Positions 6,957 through 13,795 of a stretch of 13,795 nucleotides of DNA are shown piece by piece. Under the pieces are notes generated by a model. That model was not told where the DNA came from and did not search any database. It saw nothing but the letters and a program-made list of their open reading frames with translations. How positions within the stretch are numbered: the first letter of the stretch is position 1; each line of letters opens with the position of its first letter. The position numbers and the translations under genes are program-made. Origin of the DNA: Planctomycetaceae bacterium (lineage in GTDB: Bacteria > Planctomycetota > Planctomycetia > Pirellulales > Pirellulaceae); NCBI GenBank assembly GCA_024642765.1, contig JAHEAM010000040.1:1-13795 (forward strand), in the 5' to 3' direction.

Positions 6957-6989
6957 GATTGATGAGTTGAATTTGTCAACTCATCAATC
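6957..6989. terminator. Perfect 14-bp inverted repeat between convergent genes
   Basis: GATTGATGAGTTGA (6957-6970) and its exact reverse complement (6976-6989) flank a five-base loop, ATTTG. It lies 20 bases after the TraB-like stop and 9 bases from the dnaK stop. A hairpin would form in both transcripts. No T-run follows directly on either strand; on the plus strand T6 comes only at 7006-7011. It may be a bidirectional terminator or an mRNA 3'-end barrier. Confidence 0.6.
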
Positions 6990-6998
6990 GATCGGGCA

Positions 6999-8936
6999 TT
7001 AGTCCTTTTTTACTTCGAACTCGGCGTCGATTGCGTCATCGTTGCTACTGCTGGTACTTGCAGCAGCTTCAACTTCTTCGTCACCCGCGTTGTCCGAAGC
7101 ACCATTCGAGGTACTGGTATTTTCGTACATGACCTTGCTCAAGGCATGTGACGCTTGTTCCAGTTCCTTGACCGCAGTTTTGATTGCTCCGATATCATCT
7201 TTTTCCGCCGCTTCTCGCACCTTCTTAATCGCTGACTCCAACGGCTGTTTGTCCGTATCCTTGAGCTTGCTGCTGTGCTCGGTCATCATTTTTTCCATCT
7301 GGTAGCACATGTTGTCAGCTTCGTTTCGCGAGCTGGCGAGTTCGAACTTTCGTCGATCGTCTTCCGCATTCGATTGAGCATCGTCCTGCATGCGCCGGAT
7401 TTCATCCTCCGAAAGTCCAGAAGATTCTTTGATGGCGACATTCGCTTCTTTTCCAGTTCCTAAGTCTTTCGCCGAAACGTTTAGAATACCGTTTTGATCG
7501 ATGTCAAACTTGACTTCAATTTGCGGCACTCCACGAGGCGCTGGAGGAATTCCAGTAAGATCGAATTTGCCCAACAAACGATTGTCGTTTGCCATTTTTC
7601 GCTCGCCTTGGAAAACCTGGATCGTCACCGCGGTTTGATTGTCGGCAGCTGTGCTGAAGACCTGTTTCTTTTCGGTTGGAATGGTCGTGTTTCTTTCAAC
7701 CAAGGCGGTCATAATTCCATGTTCTGTTTCAATACCCAGAGTCAACGGAGTGACGTCCAGTAGTAAAACGTCCTTGCGATCGCCAGCGAGTACGGAACCT
7801 TGAATTGCGGCACCAACGGCAACGACTTCGTCAGGGTTTACACCTTTATGTGGTTCTTTGCCGAAGATTTTTTTGACCATCTCTTGGACTTTGGGAACGC
7901 GTGTTGAACCACCAACCAAGATAACTTCGTCAATGTCTTTTGGCGAAAGTTTTGCATCTTTCAACGCGGCTTCTACGGGCGTGCGGCAACGCTCGATAAG
8001 TGGATCGATCAACTCCTCGAATTTCGCTCGAGTGATGTTGATCTGCAAGTGTTTCGGGCCCGAAGCATCTGCTGTGATGAACGGCAGGTTGATATCGGTC
8101 TGTGGACGAGAGCTAAGTTCTTTCTTGGCTTTCTCGCAAGCCTCTTGCAGACGTTGCAATGCCATGACATCCTTCCGCAAATCGACACCATTCGATTTCT
8201 TGAATTCATCTGCGACGTAGTGAATCAGCACTTCATCGAAGTCATCGCCACCGAGGTGTGTATCGCCATTCGTACTGATAACTTCGAAGACCTTCATGCC
8301 TTCGTCGTCATTGAGTTCCAAAACTGAAACGTCAAAAGTACCACCACCCAAGTCAAAAACGACAATCTTTTGCTCTTTCTGTGACTTGTCGAGGCCATAA
8401 GCCATGGCAGCCGCGGTGGGTTCGTTAATAATCCGCGCGACCTCAAGGCCAGCAATTTGCCCCGCGTCCTTGGTTGCTTGCCGCTGCGCATCATTGAAAT
8501 AGGCAGGAACGGTAATGACAGCCTTGTTGACCTTGTGACCAAGATAGGACTCGGCGGCTTCTTTTAGTTTCCGCAGCGTCTTCGCTGAAATTTCTTGAGG
8601 CGTGAAGGATTGGTCGCCAACTTCAATTTTCACGTATTCACCGGCACCTCCGGTGACCTTGTATGGTACCATTTTTTCTTCGGATCCGACCTCGGAATGT
8701 CTCCGACCCATAAATCGTTTGACCGAGTAAATGGTTCGCTCCGGGTTGGTCACACGTTGGTTGCGAGCAGGTGCTCCGACCAACGTTTCGCCATCTTTGG
8801 TAAACGCGATCACGCTCGGAGTTGTCCGATCGCCTTCTTGGTTGGCGATGACTACTGGCTCTCCGCCTTCCATAATGGCAACGACGGAGTTGGTTGTACC
8901 CAAGTCAATTCCGATAATTTTTTCACCTTGAGCCAC
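6999..8936 (-). CDS. dnaK: Chaperone protein DnaK (Hsp70)
   Basis: A 645-residue cytosolic ATP-dependent chaperone that binds exposed hydrophobic peptides with DnaJ and GrpE. The phosphate-1 loop IGIDLGTTNSVVA (8-20), FDLGGGTFDVSVLEL and VILVGGSTRVPKVQ mark the nucleotide-binding domain. The interdomain linker is VLLLDVTPLTLG, followed by the substrate-binding domain and a helical lid. A Ser/Asn-rich acidic tail ends in DAIDAEFEVKKD, the usual bacterial kind. Length is normal. The start is GTG 8936, supported by GGGAG (8943-8947 on the minus strand) six bases upstream. No grpE or dnaJ is adjacent, and no CIRCE element (TTAGCACTC-N9-GAGTGCTAA) was seen upstream. A small inverted repeat lies in the leader. 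Confidence 0.99.
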   Translation of the reverse strand: MAQGEKIIGIDLGTTNSVVAIMEGGEPVVIANQEGDRTTPSVIAFTKDGETLVGAPARNQRVTNPERTIYSVKRFMGRRHSEVGSEEKMVPYKVTGGAGEYVKIEVGDQSFTPQEISAKTLRKLKEAAESYLGHKVNKAVITVPAYFNDAQRQATKDAGQIAGLEVARIINEPTAAAMAYGLDKSQKEQKIVVFDLGGGTFDVSVLELNDDEGMKVFEVISTNGDTHLGGDDFDEVLIHYVADEFKKSNGVDLRKDVMALQRLQEACEKAKKELSSRPQTDINLPFITADASGPKHLQINITRAKFEELIDPLIERCRTPVEAALKDAKLSPKDIDEVILVGGSTRVPKVQEMVKKIFGKEPHKGVNPDEVVAVGAAIQGSVLAGDRKDVLLLDVTPLTLGIETEHGIMTALVERNTTIPTEKKQVFSTAADNQTAVTIQVFQGERKMANDNRLLGKFDLTGIPPAPRGVPQIEVKFDIDQNGILNVSAKDLGTGKEANVAIKESSGLSEDEIRRMQDDAQSNAEDDRRKFELASSRNEADNMCYQMEKMMTEHSSKLKDTDKQPLESAIKKVREAAEKDDIGAIKTAVKELEQASHALSKVMYENTSTSNGASDNAGDEEVEAAASTSSSNDDAIDAEFEVKKD

Positions 8937-8961
8937 TTTGCTCTCCCATCCAAAAACAAAA

Positions 8962-8977
8962 AGTTAAACTGTTAACT
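8962..8977 (-). promoter_or_regulatory. Small inverted repeat in the dnaK leader
   Basis: AGTTAA (8962-8967) and TTAACT (8972-8977) are perfect arms around a four-base loop, about 25 bases upstream of the dnaK GTG. Such a short AT-rich repeat can occur by chance. The rest of 8978-9217 holds no gene and no convincing promoter. Confidence 0.3.
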
Positions 8978-9230
8978 GGCCCGCCGTTTAGCGTTCCATT
9001 TGGTAGATTTTTCGATTGAACTCCAACGCCGATTCCCTATGACGGATCGACAGAATTTGCTCGTACGGGTTTACGAAGCAAAGGCCGTGCCAAAACACCC
9101 AATAATCGCGGAGAAAAAATGGTGTAGAATATCAGGCGATTTGAGAGAATTCTAATGGATCTAGGGCGATTGCTGGCAGAACTCTCCTTGTCTCGTGCCA
9201 AAATGTCAGCAGGTAAAAAGGAACTTTAAC

Positions 9231-9929
9231 TTGAACGATATGAAACTAGACTTTTTGGTTGTCGCTCCACATCCCGACGACGCGGAGCTAGGAATGGGCG
9301 GAGCTATTGTCAAATGGACGCGCGCTGGGAAGCGGGTAGGTATATTGGATTTGACCTCGGGTGAACCAACCCCTTTTGGTTCACTGGAGATCAGAGCTAT
9401 TGAAACCCAAAAAGCAACCCATGCCTTAGGGATATCTTGGCGCGAGAATCTGAGTCTGCCAAATAGACGATTAGAGTCAAGTTTGGAGGCGCGAACGCGC
9501 TTGGCAGAAGTTTTTCGTCGAACGCAACCTCGTTGGGTTTTTGGGCCACTTCCTATCGACGCTCATCCGGATCATTTGGCTGCGGCCGAATTAGTCAATG
9601 CGGCTCGATTTTGGTCGAAACTCTCAAAGACGACGATGGCCGGCGAACCATTTCACCCACTCCGAATCATTCACTATTACTGCGTACATTTGAAGATGCA
9701 CTCCACTCCGACTTTCGTGTTAGACATATCTAATGAATGGTCGACCAAAAAGGAAGCGATCGCCGCCTACGAAAGCCAATTCATTCAGGGACGTGCTCAG
9801 TCGCCAAGTTTTCTGGAACAGCTTGAAATCGAAGCACGTTATTGGGGCAAGTCCATCAATGTTTTATATGGCGAGCCGTTCTTAACTCAAGAACCACTTG
9901 GACTCACCGATTGGAACAGCGTGGTCTAG
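9231..9929 (+). CDS. PIG-L/LmbE family deacetylase, BshB1-like
   Basis: A zinc-dependent N-acetyl hydrolase of about 230 residues. Counting from ATG 9240, the metal site is AHPDDAE (H11, D13, D14 within PHPDD) and the third ligand lies in DAHPDH (109-112). The later PFHPLRIIHYYCVH, FVLDIS and AAYESQF (175-181), and the C-terminal ARYWG followed by YGEPF, match BshB1, the enzyme that deacetylates GlcNAc-malate in bacillithiol synthesis. The loop usually written TxGExGTRG in BshB1 is here SGEPTPFGS, so specificity is less certain. AAGGA (9218-9222) is eight bases before TTG 9231, which I take as the start; ATG 9240 is three codons downstream and almost as likely. No bshA or bshC is nearby. It is divergent from dnaK. 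Confidence 0.87.
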   Translation: MNDMKLDFLVVAPHPDDAELGMGGAIVKWTRAGKRVGILDLTSGEPTPFGSLEIRAIETQKATHALGISWRENLSLPNRRLESSLEARTRLAEVFRRTQPRWVFGPLPIDAHPDHLAAAELVNAARFWSKLSKTTMAGEPFHPLRIIHYYCVHLKMHSTPTFVLDISNEWSTKKEAIAAYESQFIQGRAQSPSFLEQLEIEARYWGKSINVLYGEPFLTQEPLGLTDWNSVV

Positions 9930-10003
9930 TTTTGTAGTCTCACGCGTTAAAGAGCTCGTTGCTTGAGACAAAGTGATTTTGCCGTGCTGTTCAATTGTTT
10001 TAG

Positions 10004-10037
10004 AAAACACAAAAAACCCGCCAGCTTTCGCGACGGG
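10004..10037 (-). terminator. Intrinsic terminator of the DUF1598 gene
   Basis: On the minus strand, CCCGTCGC (10037-10030) pairs with GCTGGCGGG (10025-10017) across a GAAA tetraloop, with one G-U pair and one bulge. It is followed at once by T6 (10016-10011), then GTG and TTTT. It lies 36 bases after the DUF1598 stop. It can also fold on the plus strand and may serve the BshB1-like gene. Confidence 0.85.
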
Positions 10038-10072
10038 CTTTATAATCTTTATTCGTCAATCATTATTGGTGA

Positions 10073-11485
10073 TTACGGAATCAGGTTCATCCAAAACGAA
10101 GTCTTAGCTGTTTTGAATTTCTCTGCCAATTTGGACAAAGAGTTATCCACTACCTGATTACTTGCGACAGCCCACGAGTCAATTTGGACGCCACCACTCG
10201 CAGTGACACTAAGGCCATCAGTCGTGCGGATGAAGCTGCATTGTGACGGCACCGTCTTGGGAGCCAACCAAACTGGAGTGGAGAAAGTAATGTTGTTTTC
10301 TGTCAACAAAGGTGCAGAAACATTCGACTTGGCAAACAGGCCTTCTTTCGCAATCAATGCTGCAACAACGCTCATGTCCATGGCGTTCCTGAGTTCTCGA
10401 AAAGCTGGATCAGCCGCAGCCAATTCATCAAATCTTTCCGTCATCGTTTCTGCCCATTTTTCTGCCATCTTATTTTTGCGAGGCTTTTGGCCTTCTACTT
10501 TATTACCGTCCCGGTCGAAGATCGATTCTTCAGTCAACGTTTTCACACCGCTTCCCGAAAGCTTCCAAACGTTTCCGTCTTCGCTTTTTGCAATCGCATC
10601 GTAGTTGCATTCCATCCAAAACCGTGGAGCGGATGTGCCTTTAAGGTTTTTGTCTTGGATCAATTCGATGTAAGAAGGAAAGTTGGCAATTGGAGCTGGT
10701 TCAAAGCCCATGGAAAGCCGTTTCATGCGATAGTCGGCACGAGCCAGAATCTGCGCAAAGTGCGAATCGGTTGGAATACCAGTCAAAGTGATTGGTTGGT
10801 CGCCCATGGCTTGTTCCAACTTAGCAACCATTGCGCTATCGAATTGTTCGACCTTTAGATTCTTTGTCAATTGAGTATACTTTTTCAGACCCTCGGCAGT
10901 CGGACGAATATCAACTGAAATTCCGAAGCCTTCGCGAGCGTTTTCGACGGATCGCAGTGCCGTTGTCAAATCTTCAAGTTTCAAGGATGGGGAGCCAGAA
11001 TCAGCCCCAATGACTTGTCCGTCTTCAGTGACCATAAGACCTTCGCCAGGTCCAACAAGCCACAGATCATTGTCCGCTGCAATCACAAATTCGATGCGTT
11101 GCAAACCCCCAAGAAATTGAACTTCGATGGGCAAAGGTTTCTTTTCGGACGCCGACTCGCGGATTGCATTTTCGATCGACGAAATTGAAATCGCGCGTTG
11201 CCCCGCTTTTGTGATTCCCTTTTCTGTCGCGCCGATTAGCGACCTCAAGCTGGTTACTTCGTCGGGAGCCATTCTAACGGCCTCGTTACGAATTACACCG
11301 TTTGGGTCAATTGAGACGCCGCCAACGATACGGTTGAACAGTAAATTACCACCAAGTGTACCGTTACCGTTATTGTTACCGTTCCCGTTTAGTTGCGCGA
11401 ACAATGTTGACGAAGACAAAAACATCAAAAACGTAAACGCAAAAAAAAGCTTCGTCCGGAAAATACTAATTGGACTGACAAGCAT
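10073..11485 (-). CDS. Secreted DUF1598 domain protein (planctomycete family)
   Basis: A 470-residue protein. Residues 1-30 form a signal peptide: a basic start (FRTK), the hydrophobic LFFAFTFLMFL, and SSSTLFA with likely cleavage after A30. A short Asn/Gly repeat (about 32-42) follows, then GGVSIDPNGVI (55-65). Further landmarks are an ISIDIRP-like GISVDIRPTAEGLKKY, ITLTGIPTDSHFAQILARADYRMK and APRFWMECNY. I recognise these as the DUF1598 pattern known from planctomycetes. No enzymatic residues can be assigned, and I see no membrane anchor besides the signal peptide. ATG 11485 is chosen because GGGGAG (11493-11498, minus) lies seven bases upstream; a TTG at 11500 overlaps that site. A strong terminator follows. 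Function is unknown; it likely acts outside the cytoplasm. Confidence 0.85.
   Translation of the reverse strand: MLVSPISIFRTKLFFAFTFLMFLSSSTLFAQLNGNGNNNGNGTLGGNLLFNRIVGGVSIDPNGVIRNEAVRMAPDEVTSLRSLIGATEKGITKAGQRAISISSIENAIRESASEKKPLPIEVQFLGGLQRIEFVIAADNDLWLVGPGEGLMVTEDGQVIGADSGSPSLKLEDLTTALRSVENAREGFGISVDIRPTAEGLKKYTQLTKNLKVEQFDSAMVAKLEQAMGDQPITLTGIPTDSHFAQILARADYRMKRLSMGFEPAPIANFPSYIELIQDKNLKGTSAPRFWMECNYDAIAKSEDGNVWKLSGSGVKTLTEESIFDRDGNKVEGQKPRKNKMAEKWAETMTERFDELAAADPAFRELRNAMDMSVVAALIAKEGLFAKSNVSAPLLTENNITFSTPVWLAPKTVPSQCSFIRTTDGLSVTASGGVQIDSWAVASNQVVDNSLSKLAEKFKTAKTSFWMNLIP
11360..11389. repeat. Hexanucleotide-like repeat in the DUF1598 gene
   Basis: Imperfect copies of ACCGTT run through this stretch and encode the Asn/Gly tract just after the signal peptide. 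Gain or loss of one unit would keep the frame. Confidence 0.5.
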
Positions 11486-11625
11486 ATTGATACTCCCCAA
11501 GTTGGAAATCGCCCCTACTCTGATTGTTCGATTCTATTCTGTTTAGGCAACACGAATTTGCGTAAAATCCAAAAAACGAGAAACTTCGCTAATTATGGAT
11601 TGAATCAAATGTTGTGCCGAAATTG

Positions 11626-11643
11626 AATGCTACCTAGCATTCG
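11626..11643. promoter_or_regulatory. Palindrome 1, candidate operator
   Basis: GAATGCTA-CC-TAGCATTC has perfect 8-base arms and a two-base centre. It lies about 140 bases upstream of the DUF1598 start and 210 upstream of the sigma-54 activator. It resembles the second palindrome at 11751-11766. Confidence 0.5.
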
Positions 11644-11750
11644 ACGGGATGGCTGCCTAATATCACATTAATTCCACTGCTGCGATTTTGCAAGAAATTC
11701 ACCCTAATTACTCAAAGAATAGGCCGAGGTGGAATCCGTTTGCCCGACTG

Positions 11751-11766
11751 GAATCTAGTTAGATTC
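11751..11766. promoter_or_regulatory. Palindrome 2, candidate operator
   Basis: GAATCTA-GT-TAGATTC has perfect 7-base arms and a two-base centre. It is the first palindrome with one arm base (G/C) removed from each side. The two centres are 124 bases apart. It lies about 87 bases before ATG 11853. Confidence 0.5.
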
Positions 11767-11852
11767 TCCTGAATTTCAAATCGACGGCTAATGGACAGAA
11801 AATTTCGTTGTTTCATCGTCCAGCATGGAATTTGCCTTTTATATTGCCAATT

Positions 11853-13795
11853 ATGGGAAATGAATCGAAACGAACGACCAACATGGCCTATTTGGTTATC
11901 CGCGACGGGGCAAAATGGTCTGATGTTTTTCGCCTGATTCCAGGAAGGACCGTTACAATCGGACGGGCTCCGACGAATCACATCGTTGTCCGCGAAGAAC
12001 AAGCCAGCCGAAACCACGCTGAAGTATTTCAAAGCGATGGCAAATGGGTTATTAGAGATTTGAGCAGTCGTAACGGCACGGCCGTTGGGAGTGACCGACT
12101 GGTTGGCGACCGAACTCTTAAGCCCGGGGACGTGATTTGGATTTCCAAAACCCAATTGGTTTTTGTGAACGACCTTTCCTCTGCCTATGACAAGAAATTC
12201 CTGAACCGAAGTGAATTTCCAGCCGAGACACTTGCCGGTTTGGATATGGACGACGATCAACCTACTCTACCAATCGTTCATTCCGAACCGACGACGATCA
12301 CACACCGCCGACAAAAAACAAAATTCTTAGACGAAGACGAAAACGAACATCTCGAAACAATTCCCAAAGTTGGTAGAGCGGCCGCTCGTCTGTGCCGATT
12401 GGCGTTCGAGTTGGCCAACGAAACTTCGTTACGCGGCATTGCCCGAATGGCGTTGGACACTCTCATCGAAAGTACGCAGATCGACGCCGGCGCGGTTCTT
12501 GTTAATCCGGGTAAACAACGCGGACCAGAAGTAGATCCTGAGCATTTAGATGTAGTCGCTTGGCATTCCTCGCGACTGCCTGAATATCAACGCGTATCTC
12601 GATTCTTGGCGCAAACTGTATTGCGCGAAGGTGAAGCTGTGTTGGCGCGCGACGTGCAAGACGACTCGGCCCTCGGTCTGCGCGATAGCAAGGGAGAGAT
12701 ACAAGCGACGAGTGTGATTTGTGCGCCAATTCGCATGAATACCCGAACGGTAGGTCTTGTCCATTTGTACGCAACGGCACCTGGAGTTTTTCTTGATCCG
12801 GACGATTTGGAATTCACATTGGCAGTTGCCGAAACGATTGGGCTCGCACTGAAGACACGGTTTCGCGAGCAGAAATTGGTTGACGACCTATCTAAAACGC
12901 GAGTCGAGATTGACCTGCTCCGAGAACAATTAAGCATCCAAAGCGAAATTGTTGGAAGTAGCGAGGCCATGTTGAACGTTCACCAGCAAATCGCACAAGC
13001 GGCCCCGAGTAACGTTACTGTCTTGGTGCGTGGCGAAAGTGGCGTCGGTAAAGAGTTGGTGGCCCGCGCTGTTCACTTTACGAGCCCGAGAAACAAAGGC
13101 CCTTTCGTGTGTTTGAACTGTGCCGCGTTAACGGAGTCGTTGCTCGAAAGTGAGTTGTTTGGTCACGAACGAGGTGCCTTTACGGGAGCCACGGATCGAA
13201 AAATCGGCAAGTTCGAAGCGGCGGACCACGGCACCCTGATGCTCGACGAGATCGGTGAAATGAGCCCTTCGATACAAGCTAAATTTTTGAGGGTACTGGA
13301 AGGGCATCCATTCGAACGAGTGGGCGGAAGTAAATCAATTAAAGTCGACGTCCGCGTGATCGCTGCAACCAATCGCGATCTCGAGAAAGCTGTGCGCGAT
13401 GGTCAATTCCGTAAGGATCTTTTTTTTCGGTTACATGTTGTGAGGATCGATGTGCCTCCCTTGCGACGCCGTCCTGAAGATGTCGCTGAACTGGCAAATT
13501 ATTTTCTGCAAGCGTTTAACAAGACGACTGGCCGGCGACTGGCCGGCTTTACGACTGCTGCTCTGCAATTGCTCGCCAACTACAAGTGGCCAGGTAATGT
13601 GCGCGAACTGAAAAACGTCATTGAACGAGCTGTTGTTTTAACACGCTCGGAAGTAATTGACGTCGATGACCTCGTGTTGACAAATCTAACTACCGCCAGC
13701 GAATCGCAAATGGATTTACCCCAAATGCGGTACAGTTCTTACCAACAAAGATCGTTAGAGGAGGTCGAAGCGCAGCACATTGAAGCCACGCTACA
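11853..13795 (+). CDS. FHA-GAF-AAA+ sigma-54-dependent transcriptional activator (3' truncated by window)
   Basis: 647 residues are visible. An N-terminal FHA domain (about 14-105) has GR (37-38), SRNH (52-55) and N74, the phosphothreonine-binding set. A GAF-like sensor spans about 180-335, followed by a coiled linker (about 336-360). The AAA+ domain (from about 365) carries Walker A GESGVGKE (394-401), the sigma-54 contact loop GAFTGA (441-446), Walker B LMLDEIGEM with D465/E466, the FRKDLFFRL arginine region and WPGNVREL (from 579). The window ends in EAQHIEATL, where a Fis-type helix-turn-helix normally begins, so the DNA-binding domain is unseen. It should read a phospho-signal and a GAF ligand and open sigma-54 promoters. 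The start is ATG 11853 or ATG 11883; neither has a visible Shine-Dalgarno. The frame is open upstream only to 11763. Confidence 0.93.
   Translation, partial: MGNESKRTTNMAYLVIRDGAKWSDVFRLIPGRTVTIGRAPTNHIVVREEQASRNHAEVFQSDGKWVIRDLSSRNGTAVGSDRLVGDRTLKPGDVIWISKTQLVFVNDLSSAYDKKFLNRSEFPAETLAGLDMDDDQPTLPIVHSEPTTITHRRQKTKFLDEDENEHLETIPKVGRAAARLCRLAFELANETSLRGIARMALDTLIESTQIDAGAVLVNPGKQRGPEVDPEHLDVVAWHSSRLPEYQRVSRFLAQTVLREGEAVLARDVQDDSALGLRDSKGEIQATSVICAPIRMNTRTVGLVHLYATAPGVFLDPDDLEFTLAVAETIGLALKTRFREQKLVDDLSKTRVEIDLLREQLSIQSEIVGSSEAMLNVHQQIAQAAPSNVTVLVRGESGVGKELVARAVHFTSPRNKGPFVCLNCAALTESLLESELFGHERGAFTGATDRKIGKFEAADHGTLMLDEIGEMSPSIQAKFLRVLEGHPFERVGGSKSIKVDVRVIAATNRDLEKAVRDGQFRKDLFFRLHVVRIDVPPLRRRPEDVAELANYFLQAFNKTTGRRLAGFTTAALQLLANYKWPGNVRELKNVIERAVVLTRSEVIDVDDLVLTNLTTASESQMDLPQMRYSSYQQRSLEEVEAQHIEATL

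Larger units (their letters stand above)
11486..11852. other. Divergent intergenic region without genes
   Basis: This region separates the DUF1598 gene (minus) from the sigma-54 activator (plus). No coding sequence is supported. It holds the DUF1598 ribosome binding site and two related palindromes, listed separately. I found no clear sigma-70 box pair and no sigma-54 promoter (GG-N10-GC). Confidence 0.6.

Noticed and set aside
7042..8327. Several plus-strand open frames opposite dnaK
   Set aside because: Long antisense frames are common opposite highly conserved, codon-biased genes such as dnaK; none encodes a recognisable protein.
9146..9153. 8-base palindrome AGAATTCT upstream of the BshB1-like gene
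   Set aside because: Palindromes this short occur often by chance, and it has no flanking symmetry.
9170..9200. Sigma-54 promoter-like TGGCAG upstream of the BshB1-like gene
   Set aside because: The required GC is not ten bases after the GG, so the -24/-12 pattern is not met.
9937..9969. GTCTCA/TGAGAC inverted repeat after the BshB1-like gene
   Set aside because: Six-base arms with a 21-base loop and no T-run; the stronger hairpin at 10017-10037 is the better terminator.
11127..11546. 139-codon open frame on the plus strand opposite the DUF1598 gene
   Set aside because: It mirrors the signal peptide and repeat of the real gene in reverse, and has no recognisable domain.
11712..12260. 182-codon open frame on the minus strand over the FHA domain
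   Set aside because: The plus strand encodes a clear FHA domain in the same place; the minus frame shows no family features.

Overview
The window looks like a chromosomal stretch of a planctomycete, probably a Pirellulaceae-type genome. This rests on a DUF1598 secreted protein, a dihydropteroate-synthase-like protein of the kind found with tetrahydromethanopterin C1 genes, and an FHA-GAF-AAA+ sigma-54 activator. Base composition is moderate, GTG and TTG starts occur, and most genes are single units with sizeable intergenic regions. No phage, insertion sequence, CRISPR array, tRNA or rRNA was found. The placement is inference from gene content.

Layout. (1) 77-1677, minus: a two-gene unit with an ArgE-type M20 deacetylase followed by a small GNAT protein resembling the acetyltransferase domain of N-acetylglutamate synthase. 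Together they would cover the acetyl-on and acetyl-off steps of arginine synthesis. (2) 1829-3274, plus: the DHPS-like protein, divergent from argE, with a nested inverted repeat between them. (3) 3655-4695, plus: a membrane acyl-CoA/fatty-acid desaturase preceded by a 380-bp gap rich in potential stem-loops. (4) 5008-5745, plus: a DUF2071 protein. (5) 5893-6936, plus: an exported TraB/TIKI-like protein with a Met-rich middle and a good sigma-70-type promoter. (6) 6999-8936, minus: dnaK, convergent with the previous gene. Its best intrinsic terminator lies inside the 3' end of that neighbour. (7) 9231-9929, plus: a PIG-L/LmbE deacetylase resembling BshB1. (8) 10073-11485, minus: a secreted DUF1598 protein with a clear terminator. 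(9) 11853 to the window end, plus: the sigma-54 activator, cut off by the right edge before its DNA-binding domain.

Most genes are ordinary housekeeping or lineage-typical genes, and I do not see a clear multi-gene novel system. The best unexplained signals are non-coding: two related palindromes between the DUF1598 gene and the sigma-54 activator, the nested inverted repeat between argE and the DHPS-like gene, the hairpin-rich leader of the desaturase, and the dnaK terminator embedded in a convergent coding sequence.
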